Counted from the first letter of the stretch, positions 1 to 6,415 are shown. The stretch: 10,785 nt of DNA from an uncultured Chloroflexota bacterium (GCA_913031095.1 CAJWGH010000014.1:1-10785); one strand, 5' to 3'. Translations and numbers: made by a program. The notes: a model not told the origin generated them from the letters alone.

Positions 1-243
1 CATCATGGGTCGAGCGCCAAACCTGTCTCCTAGGTGGCCCGTAATGGGAGCAAAAATGGCACTGAATACATAGTAGAGGCCGATGGCCATGCTAAGCTGA
101 CCGATTCCAAAGCGGAAGCCGCCTTCGGGATCGGTCAGAGGCGGCACCATAACGCCTGCGATCATAAAAACAGAACTACCGAAGACCTGGACGATCGCCA
201 ACACAGCCACGATCACCCAACTGTAGTGGATGCCAAAGGGCAT
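1..243 (-). CDS. MFS transporter, N-terminal part (cut by window edge)
   Basis: The visible 81 residues form the start of a major facilitator superfamily permease in the inner membrane; the substrate cannot be told. A first hydrophobic helix (about residues 7-32, beginning HYSWVIVAVLAIV) is followed by a loop, a second helix (about 47-67), and then GHLGDRFGAR. That last stretch matches the MFS motif A (GxLxDRxGxR) between helices 2 and 3. The first ATG is at 243, but the frame stays open back to a TTG at 288 after an in-frame TAA; the 15 extra residues include several Lys, so 288 is an alternative start. The gene lies 126 bases downstream of the isomerase-family gene on the same strand and may be its operon partner. 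The family call is firm; the start is uncertain. Confidence 0.8.
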   Translation of the reverse strand, partial: MPFGIHYSWVIVAVLAIVQVFGSSVFMIAGVMVPPLTDPEGGFRFGIGQLSMAIGLYYVFSAIFAPITGHLGDRFGARPMM

Positions 244-369
244 CTTAGTGGCCGAATATCCGAACTTGGGTTTACCTAGAAGGGCCAATTAACCCATCCA
301 ACCGTTTGTTTAGCTACTTGCCGTTACCAGTGCATTGTACCGAGTCGCCATGACAATCACAGTCCGCCG

Positions 370-1182
370 TCAGATCATGATATTCATCTGATTGACGATA
401 GTTGTGCCCAAAGTAGTGTCCCCGGCGACAATGACCTTGCCGGAACGTATTGCTTCCGCGGGGTCCCAGCGTCCGCACCCCAGACAAGCAAAGGTTTCGA
501 CATCGGTGGTAATCCGGACCGTCGGTGATTCCGGCTCTGAGTCCAGTTCACTGCCCCGTCCCCCTTCGACGGCCACAGGAACAATTTGGCCCGCCGGGCC
601 GGTGATGTCAAATACCACGGTGATTCCGTCGGGGGCTTGGGCTTTTCTGGCCGCAACGAATGGCATCGCCCGGGCCACGCGGCCCACGGCGTGAGCCGCC
701 ACAGAGCTTTCTAGCTCACCAGGAACGGCCAGCGCCCGCCGGATGTCCTGCTCATGCACCCAGGCGTCCATGATGCGGATGCGCACGAACTCGGTGACCG
801 TGCCAGGGCCGATAGGTGTTTGCATCTCAGTGGCGAACTGCTCCTCAGACAGGCCTCTGAGGTAAGTCAACCGCCGACTGGTCAACTCCCGGAACTCATC
901 CAGAACCTTTTCCCCTGACCAAGGGCGTCGAAAATCCACCACCACTTCATTGGACTGACCGACGTCGTTCTTGACGTGGGCCGTGTCTTGGGGAGTGTGG
1001 TCAGGTCGGGGTTCTCCCAATATCCCGGACTCGGCTCCTACCAGATGGGACACCTGGTCTTGTACCGACCAACCGGGGCAGTCGGTTGGCGTATTCCACT
1101 GGGCTTCAGTCAGTCCAGAGCACAACGAGTCGATGGAACTCCAAACATGTTCCATCAAGTCAACCACTTGTTGATTGGTCAT
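370..1182 (-). CDS. Maleylpyruvate isomerase family (MDMPI/DinB-like) protein
   Basis: This 270-residue cytoplasmic protein matches the mycothiol-dependent maleylpyruvate isomerase family (TIGR03083 type): an N-terminal four-helix DinB-like domain followed by a C-terminal SCP2-like region. Seen in the sequence: the N-terminal family block around CPGWSVQDQVSHLVGAE (residues 35-51, His46 a likely metal ligand), the second block MDAWVHEQDIRRAL (138-151, with His143, Glu144 and Asp146), and the C-terminal GRWDPAEAIRSGKVIVAGD region. Members carry a metal and some use a low-molecular-weight thiol as cofactor, but most have no known substrate. The ATG at 1182 is supported by a GAGGAG ribosome binding site 4 bases upstream. 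The gene starts 36 bases after the redoxin gene ends, so the two are probably co-transcribed. The family is well supported; the reaction is unknown, and whether this organism makes mycothiol cannot be seen here. Confidence 0.85.
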   Translation of the reverse strand: MTNQQVVDLMEHVWSSIDSLCSGLTEAQWNTPTDCPGWSVQDQVSHLVGAESGILGEPRPDHTPQDTAHVKNDVGQSNEVVVDFRRPWSGEKVLDEFRELTSRRLTYLRGLSEEQFATEMQTPIGPGTVTEFVRIRIMDAWVHEQDIRRALAVPGELESSVAAHAVGRVARAMPFVAARKAQAPDGITVVFDITGPAGQIVPVAVEGGRGSELDSEPESPTVRITTDVETFACLGCGRWDPAEAIRSGKVIVAGDTTLGTTIVNQMNIMI

Positions 1183-1218
1183 AGCTCTCCTCTGTTTGAC
1201 TGGTGTATCGGTGCGAAG

Positions 1219-1722
1219 TCAGTGTGCTTTTTCCTCTTCCTTGCGGCGAATATTCTCTCGGTAGGTGATGTAGTGTATGGCCTCGTCCGCGCCCATGCGC
1301 CCCACTGGCCCCGTAGCATACATGGCACCCAGCACGGTGCCGCCACGGCCCAATAGGAACTCGGTGGGCTGAATGTAACCACCCCGATCCTCGGACCACC
1401 ATGATCCCAGCAGGTCGCCGTCGGCTTTGGTTGCAGCGTAAGCCATAGGAAAAGTCAACTTATTGTTGTCGGCAACTTCTTGAGCCAGTTCTTTGGTATC
1501 AACGCTGACGGCATATGTGGTGACGTCCAGTTCCTCCAGCGCTGCTTTGTTAGCTTCCCATTCGGCTAACTGCCGGTTGCAGTAGGGTCACCAATGGCCT
1601 CGGTAGAACAACAACGCTGTGTACCGGGTAGGTGCGTCGTCGGGTAGGGTGATAGTGCCCCCATCTAACAGTTGGAGGGCAACCTTTGGGAGGCGGTCCC
1701 CCTGTAGTAATTTCTCGCCCAT
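1219..1722 (-). CDS. Redoxin/peroxiredoxin-like selenoprotein with in-frame TGA (Sec45)
   Basis: Read through one TGA at 1590-1588, this is a complete 167-residue thioredoxin-fold protein of the AhpC/TSA (redoxin) type. Family features seen in order: QGDRLPKVALQLLDGG at the N-terminus (residues 7-22), then TALLFYRGHW-TGA-PYCNRQLAEW (35-55), then VTTYAVSVDT (67-76), then GSWWSEDRGGYIQPTEFLL (106-124). Cysteine homologues have RGHWCPYC here, so the TGA replaces the active-site Cys and gives Sec45-Pro-Tyr-Cys48. There is no other stop or frameshift. The ATG at 1722 has an AAGGAG site 5 bases upstream. TGA is a normal stop in neighbouring genes (trpC, trpD, the isomerase-family gene), and Trp44 is TGG, so a general TGA-to-Trp code does not explain it. 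A SECIS-like hairpin follows the TGA. Inferred role: thiol peroxidase or disulfide oxidoreductase. The alternative is a recent nonsense mutation (TGC or TGT to TGA) or a sequencing error. Redoxin identity about 0.95, selenocysteine about 0.75. Confidence 0.82.
1559..1579 (-). promoter_or_regulatory. Candidate bacterial SECIS hairpin downstream of the in-frame TGA
   Basis: Inside the redoxin coding sequence, CGGC (1575-1572) can pair with GCCG (1566-1563) around the loop AGTTA. An outer CA/TG pair (1579-1578 with 1560-1559) lies across a 2-by-2 internal loop. The loop begins 16 bases after the TGA and has a G at its second position. Both properties agree with the usual description of bacterial SECIS elements, where SelB binds and directs selenocysteine insertion. 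The stem is short, and a competing 5-bp hairpin (ACTGC 1583-1579 with GCAGT 1573-1569) exists, so the exact fold is uncertain. Confidence 0.5.
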
Positions 1723-1759
1723 TATCACTCCTTATATATTTGGCCGATACAGCCCGATA

Positions 1760-1773
1760 GTTGAGCACTCAAC
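1760..1773. repeat. Perfect 6-bp-arm palindrome upstream of the selenoprotein gene
   Basis: GTTGAG and CTCAAC flank a 2-base centre, giving the 14-base inverted repeat GTTGAGCACTCAAC. It lies 38 bases upstream of the redoxin start, inside the predicted 5' leader. It could be an operator half-site pair or chance; nothing else in the window repeats it. Confidence 0.3.
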
Positions 1774-1844
1774 GAGGACCGCCAGAGCCAAAAATGTTTC
1801 TTTGTTGATTGCTTACAATTTCAGTTCTATCGGGGATTACAGCC

Positions 1845-1873
1845 AGCATAGCCGTGGCCCGGAGCCTCGTCAA
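1845..1873 (-). promoter_or_regulatory. Predicted sigma70-type promoter for the selenoprotein unit
   Basis: Reading leftwards, TTGACG (1873-1868, five of six consensus bases) is followed after exactly 17 bases by TATGCT (1850-1845, four of six). Transcription would begin near 1838 and leave a leader of about 115 bases before the redoxin ATG. It is the best promoter match I found on this strand of the divergent region. It is a consensus match only. Confidence 0.45.
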
Positions 1874-1895
1874 CAACGCACCACCTTGGAGTTAT

Positions 1896-1954
1896 TTGAC
1901 CTGCCAACTACCCTGGGTTAACCTGCCTTCAAATCTCGCCACTTGGAGGCAGGT
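1896..1954 (+). promoter_or_regulatory. Putative control region of the MBL gene: -35 box and three ACCTGCC motifs
   Basis: TTGACC (1896-1901) with a 17-base spacer leads to a weak TAACCT (1919-1924), which would start transcription about 25 bases before the MBL start codon. The heptamer ACCTGCC occurs at 1899-1905 and 1921-1927, and in inverted form (GGCAGGT) at 1948-1954. The first two copies are 22 bases apart, close to two helical turns. The first overlaps the -35 box and the third overlaps the ribosome binding site. This arrangement suggests an operator, but no regulator gene is nearby. Confidence 0.3.
1945..1949 (+). promoter_or_regulatory. Ribosome binding site that fixes the MBL start
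   Basis: GGAGG lies 6 bases before the GTG at 1956. This decides the start in favour of GTG over the in-frame ATG at 1809, whose extra 49 residues do not resemble the family. Confidence 0.7.
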
Positions 1955-1955
1955 C

Positions 1956-2831
1956 GTGCAGCAGATAACCAGCAATGTATGGGTTGAGACCGAGACTAGG
2001 GGCTGCAACTTTGGGTTCGTAACCACGAGTGACGGCATCGTTATGGTCGACAGCCCCCACAAACCGACCACCGCCATGTGGCTGAAGTCAGAGATCGCGA
2101 AGCGGGGGCTGCTCCGCTACATCATCAACACAGAGCCTCACGGCGACCACTGGACCGGCAATGCGTTCTTCGACGCCCCAGTGGTGGCCCACGAGGGTGT
2201 CCGCGCCCGTATTCTAAACACCGACATGGCCGAACACGCCTCCAGAGTGGGCACATTTGGCCCTGACGAACCTGAGTTGCTAGAGGGATACACTGCCAAT
2301 GCCCCAGTGATAACCTTCCGAGACTCCATGACCATGCACGTTGGTGACCACACCTTCGAGATGGTCCACATGCCAGGCCATACCCTCTACCAGGCAGCCG
2401 TGATCGTTAAAGAAGAGGGCGTGGTATTTACCAGCGACAATATTTTCCACGGCGTACAGTCCTGGCTGCACGAGGCCGATCCGGACCTCTGGCTCCAAGC
2501 CCTCGAATCTTTGAGAGACCTGAGTGAAGACATCTTCGTGCCTGGTCACGGAGAAATGTGTGGCAAAGACTACTTGGACGAGCAAGGGTCATTCATCTCC
2601 GAGTGGAAAGACTACGTACAGGACGCTATCAACCGAGGCATGACCAGAGAGGAGTCAGTATCAACCCTGACAGCCATGATCGGCCGATACCCTATGGACG
2701 TAGAACAGGCAGCCTTAGCTCCTATGGTCATGGGCATAAACGCCGGTAACCTCTACGACTACCTGACCGGCCCCTGGCCTCCCGCCTCCATGGGCACAGT
2801 GGCGACCAGGCTGCCAGAAGATGACAGGTAA
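1956..2831 (+). CDS. MBL-fold metallo-hydrolase with a Glu-for-His metal motif
   Basis: The 291-residue protein has the metallo-beta-lactamase fold. It opens with QQITSNVWVETETRGCNFGF (residues 2-21), the usual first strands, followed by GIVMVDSP (27-34). The zinc motif normally reads HxHxDH; here it is Glu60-Pro-His62-Gly-Asp64-His65, inside NTEPHGDHWTGN. The remaining ligands are present: His142 (MPGHT), Asp161 (TSDN) and His198 (VPGHGE). This resembles general MBL hydrolases rather than a clinical beta-lactamase. The substrate is unknown; hydrolysis of an ester, thioester or lactone would be typical. There is no signal peptide, so it should act in the cytoplasm. It is transcribed alone, divergent from the selenoprotein unit and convergent with the aminotransferase. 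The GTG start is chosen because of the GGAGG site and because the N-terminus then aligns with the family. The fold is certain; the function is open. Confidence 0.88.
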   Translation: MQQITSNVWVETETRGCNFGFVTTSDGIVMVDSPHKPTTAMWLKSEIAKRGLLRYIINTEPHGDHWTGNAFFDAPVVAHEGVRARILNTDMAEHASRVGTFGPDEPELLEGYTANAPVITFRDSMTMHVGDHTFEMVHMPGHTLYQAAVIVKEEGVVFTSDNIFHGVQSWLHEADPDLWLQALESLRDLSEDIFVPGHGEMCGKDYLDEQGSFISEWKDYVQDAINRGMTREESVSTLTAMIGRYPMDVEQAALAPMVMGINAGNLYDYLTGPWPPASMGTVATRLPEDDR

Positions 2832-2943
2832 GTAGGCGAGGCTTTCAGCCTTCGCCACAAAGCCTGAATACTGAGCGAAATGGCTTTTGAACAATGTAGC
2901 AATCAAGAATCTTCATCTCTCAAAAATGGCTAGTATGAACAAA

Positions 2944-2978
2944 AAAGGAAAGGGCGGGTTGCACCCGCCCTTTCCTTT
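2944..2978. terminator. Strong bidirectional Rho-independent terminator
   Basis: A perfect 16-bp stem (2944-2959 with 2963-2978) closes a 3-base loop. On the minus strand it is followed by six T residues (2946-2941, partly within the stem), so it should end the aminotransferase unit. On the plus strand it follows the MBL gene by about 110 bases, with a weaker T-rich tail (TTTCCTTTCT). It sits exactly between two convergent genes. Confidence 0.9.
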
Positions 2979-3000
2979 CTGCCGCAATCGAGTTACCAGC

Positions 3001-4194
3001 TTACTCATCAAACATGGCAATCGCTCTCTGGGCTGCCGACAGACTGGCGCCAAAGGCAACTTCGTAACCCTCTTTGTGGAGAATAGTCTCCAAGGCTGAT
3101 AACAACGCGAAGACGTTGCGCTCCCTGGCTGACTCGCCCATAAGACCGATGCGCCAGGCTTTGCCTGCAAACTCGCCGAGCCCTCCACCGATTTCGATGT
3201 CATGCTCATTTAGTAGCGTCCGCCGGACCTTGGCATCTTCGACACCGTCAGGCACAGACACCGTGGTCAGCGGGTTCAAGCGGTGTCCTTCCTCGGCCAA
3301 GAGATCTAGCCCCAAAGCTTCCGCTCCCGCACGAAGCCCCGCCGCAACCTTAGCGTGTCGGTGGATGCGATTTTCCTGGCCTTCTTCCATCATCATGCGC
3401 AGAGCCTCCCTGAGAGCGTAGGTCATGTTGATAGGTGAAGTATGGTGGTAGGCCCTAGTCTGATTCCAGTAGGACTCTAGGTCCTTGAGGTTGAAGTAGA
3501 AGCTCTGTACTTTGGTCGGCCTCTTAGCCACCACGTCCATGGCTGCCTCGCTGAGGCTGATCGGAGCCAGTCCCGGAGGGGCGCCCAGACACTTCTGGGT
3601 GGCGCTATAGCAAACGTCTATGCCCCAGTCGTCCATCCGGACTTCGTGCCCGCCCAGTGACGTTACGGCATCCACTATAGCCAGTGCTCCACTCTCATGA
3701 ATAACATCGGCCAACTCTTTCATGTCGCTCAGCACACCGGTTGACGTCTCGGCGTGAACCACGCCCACGGCCTTCAGTCCGGGGTACTTCTTGAGTTCGT
3801 CCTGGAGCATCTGTGGGTCGACAGCTTTACCCCAGGGCGTGTCCATCAAGTGGACGGTGGCTCCGCAGCGTTCCGCGATGTCACCCAAGCGGATGCCAAA
3901 ATAGCCGTTCCGACAGATCAACACCGTATCGCCCGGTTCGATGATGTTGGCGCACGCCGTCTCCATGGCTCCAGTGCCGGTGGAGGAGATAGGTACGGTC
4001 ATCGTGTTCTTGGTGTGGAACACTTGTCGCAGCATCTCGCAGACGTCATCCATGACCTGGAAAAATGCCGGGTCTAGGTGTCCCATAACAGGAAGTGAAA
4101 GTGCCTGCAATACCCGAGGGTGCACGCTGCTTGGTCCGGGCCCCAACAGCACCTTCTGGGGCGGCTGCAATTCATCCATGTAGGCGTTAGTCAA
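3001..4194 (-). CDS. Class V aminotransferase, alanine/serine-glyoxylate type
   Basis: This 397-residue PLP enzyme is of the alanine-glyoxylate/serine-glyoxylate/serine-pyruvate aminotransferase family. Diagnostic blocks: LLGPGPSSVHPRVLQAL (16-32), GHLDPAF (38-44), STGTGAMETA (71-80, cofactor phosphate loop), HAETSTGV (147-154), VDAVTSLGG (174-182, Asp175 near the pyridine nitrogen), and SATQKCLGAPPGLAP (197-211, with Lys201 as the Schiff-base lysine). YHHTSPINM (249-257) and WRIGLMG (347-353, Arg348 binding the substrate carboxylate) complete the active site. It is full length and intact. It probably moves an amino group between alanine or serine and glyoxylate or pyruvate; sequence alone does not settle the donor. 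The start used is TTG at 4194, with GGAGG 10 bases upstream; the ATG at 4179 is an alternative that loses five residues. It lies 52 bases after the SDR gene, probably in one transcript, and ends at the hairpin terminator. Confidence 0.9.
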   Translation of the reverse strand: MTNAYMDELQPPQKVLLGPGPSSVHPRVLQALSLPVMGHLDPAFFQVMDDVCEMLRQVFHTKNTMTVPISSTGTGAMETACANIIEPGDTVLICRNGYFGIRLGDIAERCGATVHLMDTPWGKAVDPQMLQDELKKYPGLKAVGVVHAETSTGVLSDMKELADVIHESGALAIVDAVTSLGGHEVRMDDWGIDVCYSATQKCLGAPPGLAPISLSEAAMDVVAKRPTKVQSFYFNLKDLESYWNQTRAYHHTSPINMTYALREALRMMMEEGQENRIHRHAKVAAGLRAGAEALGLDLLAEEGHRLNPLTTVSVPDGVEDAKVRRTLLNEHDIEIGGGLGEFAGKAWRIGLMGESARERNVFALLSALETILHKEGYEVAFGASLSAAQRAIAMFDE

Positions 4195-4246
4195 CTTTAA
4201 GTTGCCTCCGGTCCTATAGACCTATTTGTAGTTAATCCGATTGAGC

Positions 4247-5044
4247 CTAAACGACTGACGATGCGCCGCCGTCAAGGTTCACGGCGATGCCGGTGAGATA
4301 ACTCGCACGTTCAGAAGCCAGGAATGCAATGACGTCACCAGCTTCTTCGGGCTCGCCCACGCGGCCGATGGGGACGTTTCGGCCGGCTGCCAGCTCATTG
4401 TAGAACGTTTCCAAAGACAGGTTGGGCTCTTTCTCTAAGCGCGCGTCGTACCGACGCTGGTGCTGCCCGCTCTTGATTAATCCTATGCAGACGGTGGTCA
4501 CCAAGATGTTTTCTTTGGCCAAGTCTTTGGAAAGGCCCTTTGTGATAGCGATTCCCGCCGCGCGGGAAATCGAGGTAGGCATGGAGGCGGGTCCAGGGGT
4601 CCGGCCACCTAGATTGGTCACGTTGATGATTCGTCCGCCGCCGACCTTACGCATCTCGACAATAGAGTCCTGCATTAGCCGGACCGCAGCCCAAACCTTC
4701 AACTCGAAGTCCGATTGCCAGTCGTCGTGGCTAACATCCTCAAAGGGTTTTGCCATGGAAGTACCAGCATTGTTAACGATGATATCTACGCGTCCGAAAT
4801 TATCGATAGCTGTCTTGATCATCTGCTGAGACGCACCGTCGGTGGTGACGTCCAAGGCCAGAGGGACCACCGACCCTTCAGTGGCCGTCTTGATCTCGTT
4901 CACTGCCTGGTTCAGCACATCTTGACGCCGAGCGACAATCACTACATTAGCGCCTTCTTTGACCATACTCAGCGCTGCAGCTTTACCTATCCCGTCGCTT
5001 CCACCTGTGATGATTGCAACTTTGCCCTCGAGACCCATATCCAT
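4247..5044 (-). CDS. SDR-family protein with degenerate catalytic residues
   Basis: This 265-residue Rossmann protein belongs to the classical short-chain dehydrogenase/reductase group. The cofactor site is intact: TGGSDGIG (13-20), Asp65-Val in the adenine pocket, NNAG (91-94). The C-terminal block YLTGIAVNLDGG (249-260) is typical. The catalytic part is not. Where the family has Ser and Tyr-x-x-x-Lys, the segment NVTNLGG and then PTSISRAAG puts Asn144, Thr157 and Arg161 at the aligned positions. The protein therefore binds NAD(P) but may not use the normal Tyr/Lys mechanism; related divergent SDRs with SxSRAAG segments exist, so this is probably a subgroup trait and not decay. The ATG at 5044 is chosen for its AGGAG site 8 bases upstream; the frame extends upstream to a TTG at 5101 without such support. 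It is the first gene of a unit with the aminotransferase. The substrate is unknown. Confidence 0.85.
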   Translation of the reverse strand: MDMGLEGKVAIITGGSDGIGKAAALSMVKEGANVVIVARRQDVLNQAVNEIKTATEGSVVPLALDVTTDGASQQMIKTAIDNFGRVDIIVNNAGTSMAKPFEDVSHDDWQSDFELKVWAAVRLMQDSIVEMRKVGGGRIINVTNLGGRTPGPASMPTSISRAAGIAITKGLSKDLAKENILVTTVCIGLIKSGQHQRRYDARLEKEPNLSLETFYNELAAGRNVPIGRVGEPEEAGDVIAFLASERASYLTGIAVNLDGGASSVV

Positions 5045-5052
5045 GCTGATTA

Positions 5053-5057
5053 CTCCT
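5053..5057 (-). promoter_or_regulatory. Ribosome binding site that fixes the SDR start
   Basis: AGGAG lies 8 bases before the ATG at 5044. It places the start 19 codons inside the longest open frame and gives an N-terminus (MDMGLEGKVAIITGG) that matches other SDR proteins. Confidence 0.7.
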
Positions 5058-5087
5058 GTTATTTGAAGGAATTCGAGACTAGATATG

Positions 5088-5116
5088 GCCGGGAAACTCA
5101 AAGAAAGAGCCCCGGC
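5088..5116 (-). promoter_or_regulatory. GC-rich hairpin at the 5' end of the SDR leader
   Basis: GCCGGG (5116-5111) pairs with CCCGGC (5093-5088). Inside it, GCTC (5110-5107) pairs with GAGT (5099-5096, one G-T pair) around a 7-base T-rich loop, with a 2-base bulge. It lacks a following T run, so it is not a normal terminator. It would begin only a few bases after the predicted transcription start, where such hairpins often protect the mRNA 5' end. Confidence 0.4.
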
Positions 5117-5128
5117 AAATCGGCAGCC

Positions 5129-5137
5129 ATTATAGCA
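5129..5137 (-). promoter_or_regulatory. Extended -10 promoter for the SDR-aminotransferase unit
   Basis: TGCTATAAT (5137-5129) is a perfect extended -10 element (TGnTATAAT). No good -35 is seen, which is common when the extended -10 is complete. Transcription would start near 5122, about 78 bases before the SDR ATG. The element lies in the 140-base gap after trpB, so the pair can be expressed independently of the trp operon. Confidence 0.55.
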
Positions 5138-5184
5138 CAGGTTTTTCCGACCGCTTACACGTGACGCAGCTTCGCCCAGTAACT

Positions 5185-6396
5185 CTAAATCTCTAGCCCC
5201 GAAGCCTCGGCCACGATACCGATGTCTTTGTCGCCTCGGCCACTGAGACAGACCAGGACGGTCTGGTCTGTCGAGAGCGTCTTTGCCAGTTCGACCGCCG
5301 CATACACCGCGTGAGACGACTCCAACGCCGGGATGATTCCCTCGGTACGGCAGAGTAGATGGAACGCCTCGAGAGCATCTGCGTCATTAACTTCCCGGTA
5401 TTCGGCCCTGCCGGAGTCCTTCAAGTAGCTGTGCTCCGGTCCAACTCCTGGGTAGTCCAAGCCGGCCGAGATGCTGTGTGTCTCTTGCACCTGTCCGTGC
5501 TCATCCTGCAGCAAGTAAGACATCGCACCATGGAGTACGCCAGGGCGTCCCGCGCTGAGGGTCGCCGAATGCTTGCCAGTAGATATGCCTTCGCCTCCAG
5601 CCTCAAGCCCCACCAACCTCACATCTTCTTCGGGCACGAAAGAGTGGAACATACCGATGGAATTACTACCACCCCCGACGCAAGCCAACACATAATCGGG
5701 CAAGCGTCCTTCGATCTCCAGCAACTGTGTTCGTGCTTCGCGGCCGATGACTGTCTGGAAGTCGCGAACCATCACTGGATATGGGTGTGGGCCAACGACG
5801 CTGCCGATCAGGTAATGGGTGGTCTCAACATTGGTCACCCAGTCTCGGATGGCTTCATTGATGGCGTCCTTAAGAGTCTGAGTGCCCGAGTCTACAGAGA
5901 TCACCTCAGCCTTAAGTAGTTTCATCCGGAAAACGTTCAACGACTGCCGCTTAATGTCCTCGCTGCCCATGTATACGATGCATTCCAGGCCAAGCATGGC
6001 ACAGGCAGTAGCCGAGGCAACCCCATGCTGGCCAGCCCCTGTCTCGGCGATGATTCGCTTCTTGCCCATACGCCGGGCCAGCAAAGCCTGCCCTAGGGCG
6101 TTGTTTATCTTGTGAGCCCCGGTGTGCGCCAGGTCTTCGCGCTTGAGGTAAATCTTGGCGCCGCCGCAGGCACGAGTCAGGTTCTCGGCGAAATACAGGG
6201 CTGTAGGCCGCCCGGCATACGTGTGCAGCAGATGTTCAAGCCGCTCTTGGAAATCTGGGTCAGCCTTGGCCGCTTGGTAGGCGTCATCCAACTCCGAAAC
6301 GGCAGCCATGAGCGTCTCAGGAATAAACTTCCCTCCAAAATCTCCAAACCTACCTCTATCGTCTGGAAAGCGGCTCACCGCGTTTTCATCTGCCAT
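5185..6396 (-). CDS. trpB: Tryptophan synthase beta chain
   Basis: This 403-residue protein is the PLP-dependent beta subunit that joins indole and serine to make tryptophan. It is the common TrpB1 type. Seen: [17 protein letters not shown] (14-30), [19 protein letters not shown] (85-103, with the PLP lysine Lys96), AETGAGQHG (117-125, catalytic Glu118), VGPHPYP (201-207), GGGSNS (241-246, phosphate loop) and CLSGRGDKD (383-391, Ser near the PLP nitrogen). Every key residue is present. The ATG at 6396 has AAGGA 7 bases upstream and starts 19 bases after trpF stops. An upstream in-frame extension to 6498 would overlap trpF by about 80 bases and adds a basic, non-homologous tail, so it is rejected. 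It is the last trp gene here; trpA does not follow. Confidence 0.97.
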   Translation of the reverse strand: MADENAVSRFPDDRGRFGDFGGKFIPETLMAAVSELDDAYQAAKADPDFQERLEHLLHTYAGRPTALYFAENLTRACGGAKIYLKREDLAHTGAHKINNALGQALLARRMGKKRIIAETGAGQHGVASATACAMLGLECIVYMGSEDIKRQSLNVFRMKLLKAEVISVDSGTQTLKDAINEAIRDWVTNVETTHYLIGSVVGPHPYPVMVRDFQTVIGREARTQLLEIEGRLPDYVLACVGGGSNSIGMFHSFVPEEDVRLVGLEAGGEGISTGKHSATLSAGRPGVLHGAMSYLLQDEHGQVQETHSISAGLDYPGVGPEHSYLKDSGRAEYREVNDADALEAFHLLCRTEGIIPALESSHAVYAAVELAKTLSTDQTVLVCLSGRGDKDIGIVAEASGLEI

Positions 6397-6415
6397 TGAG
6401 AATTCCTTCTTATTC

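Noticed and set aside
34..279. Plus-strand open frame at the left edge
   Set aside because: It lies opposite the MFS transporter, whose helices and motif A are clear on the minus strand.
1588..1590. Reading the TGA in the redoxin as a plain pseudogene stop
   Set aside because: It is the only defect in an otherwise intact gene with a good ribosome site, and it falls exactly on the catalytic Cys position with a SECIS-like hairpin after it. A pseudogene is kept as the alternative.
1809..1955. ATG at 1809 as the MBL start
   Set aside because: The 49 extra residues do not look like the family and would cover the divergent promoter region; GTG at 1956 has a GGAGG site at correct spacing.
5045..5101. 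Longer N-terminus of the SDR starting at the TTG at 5101
   Set aside because: It covers one arm of the leader hairpin and has no ribosome site, while the ATG at 5044 has AGGAG 8 bases upstream.
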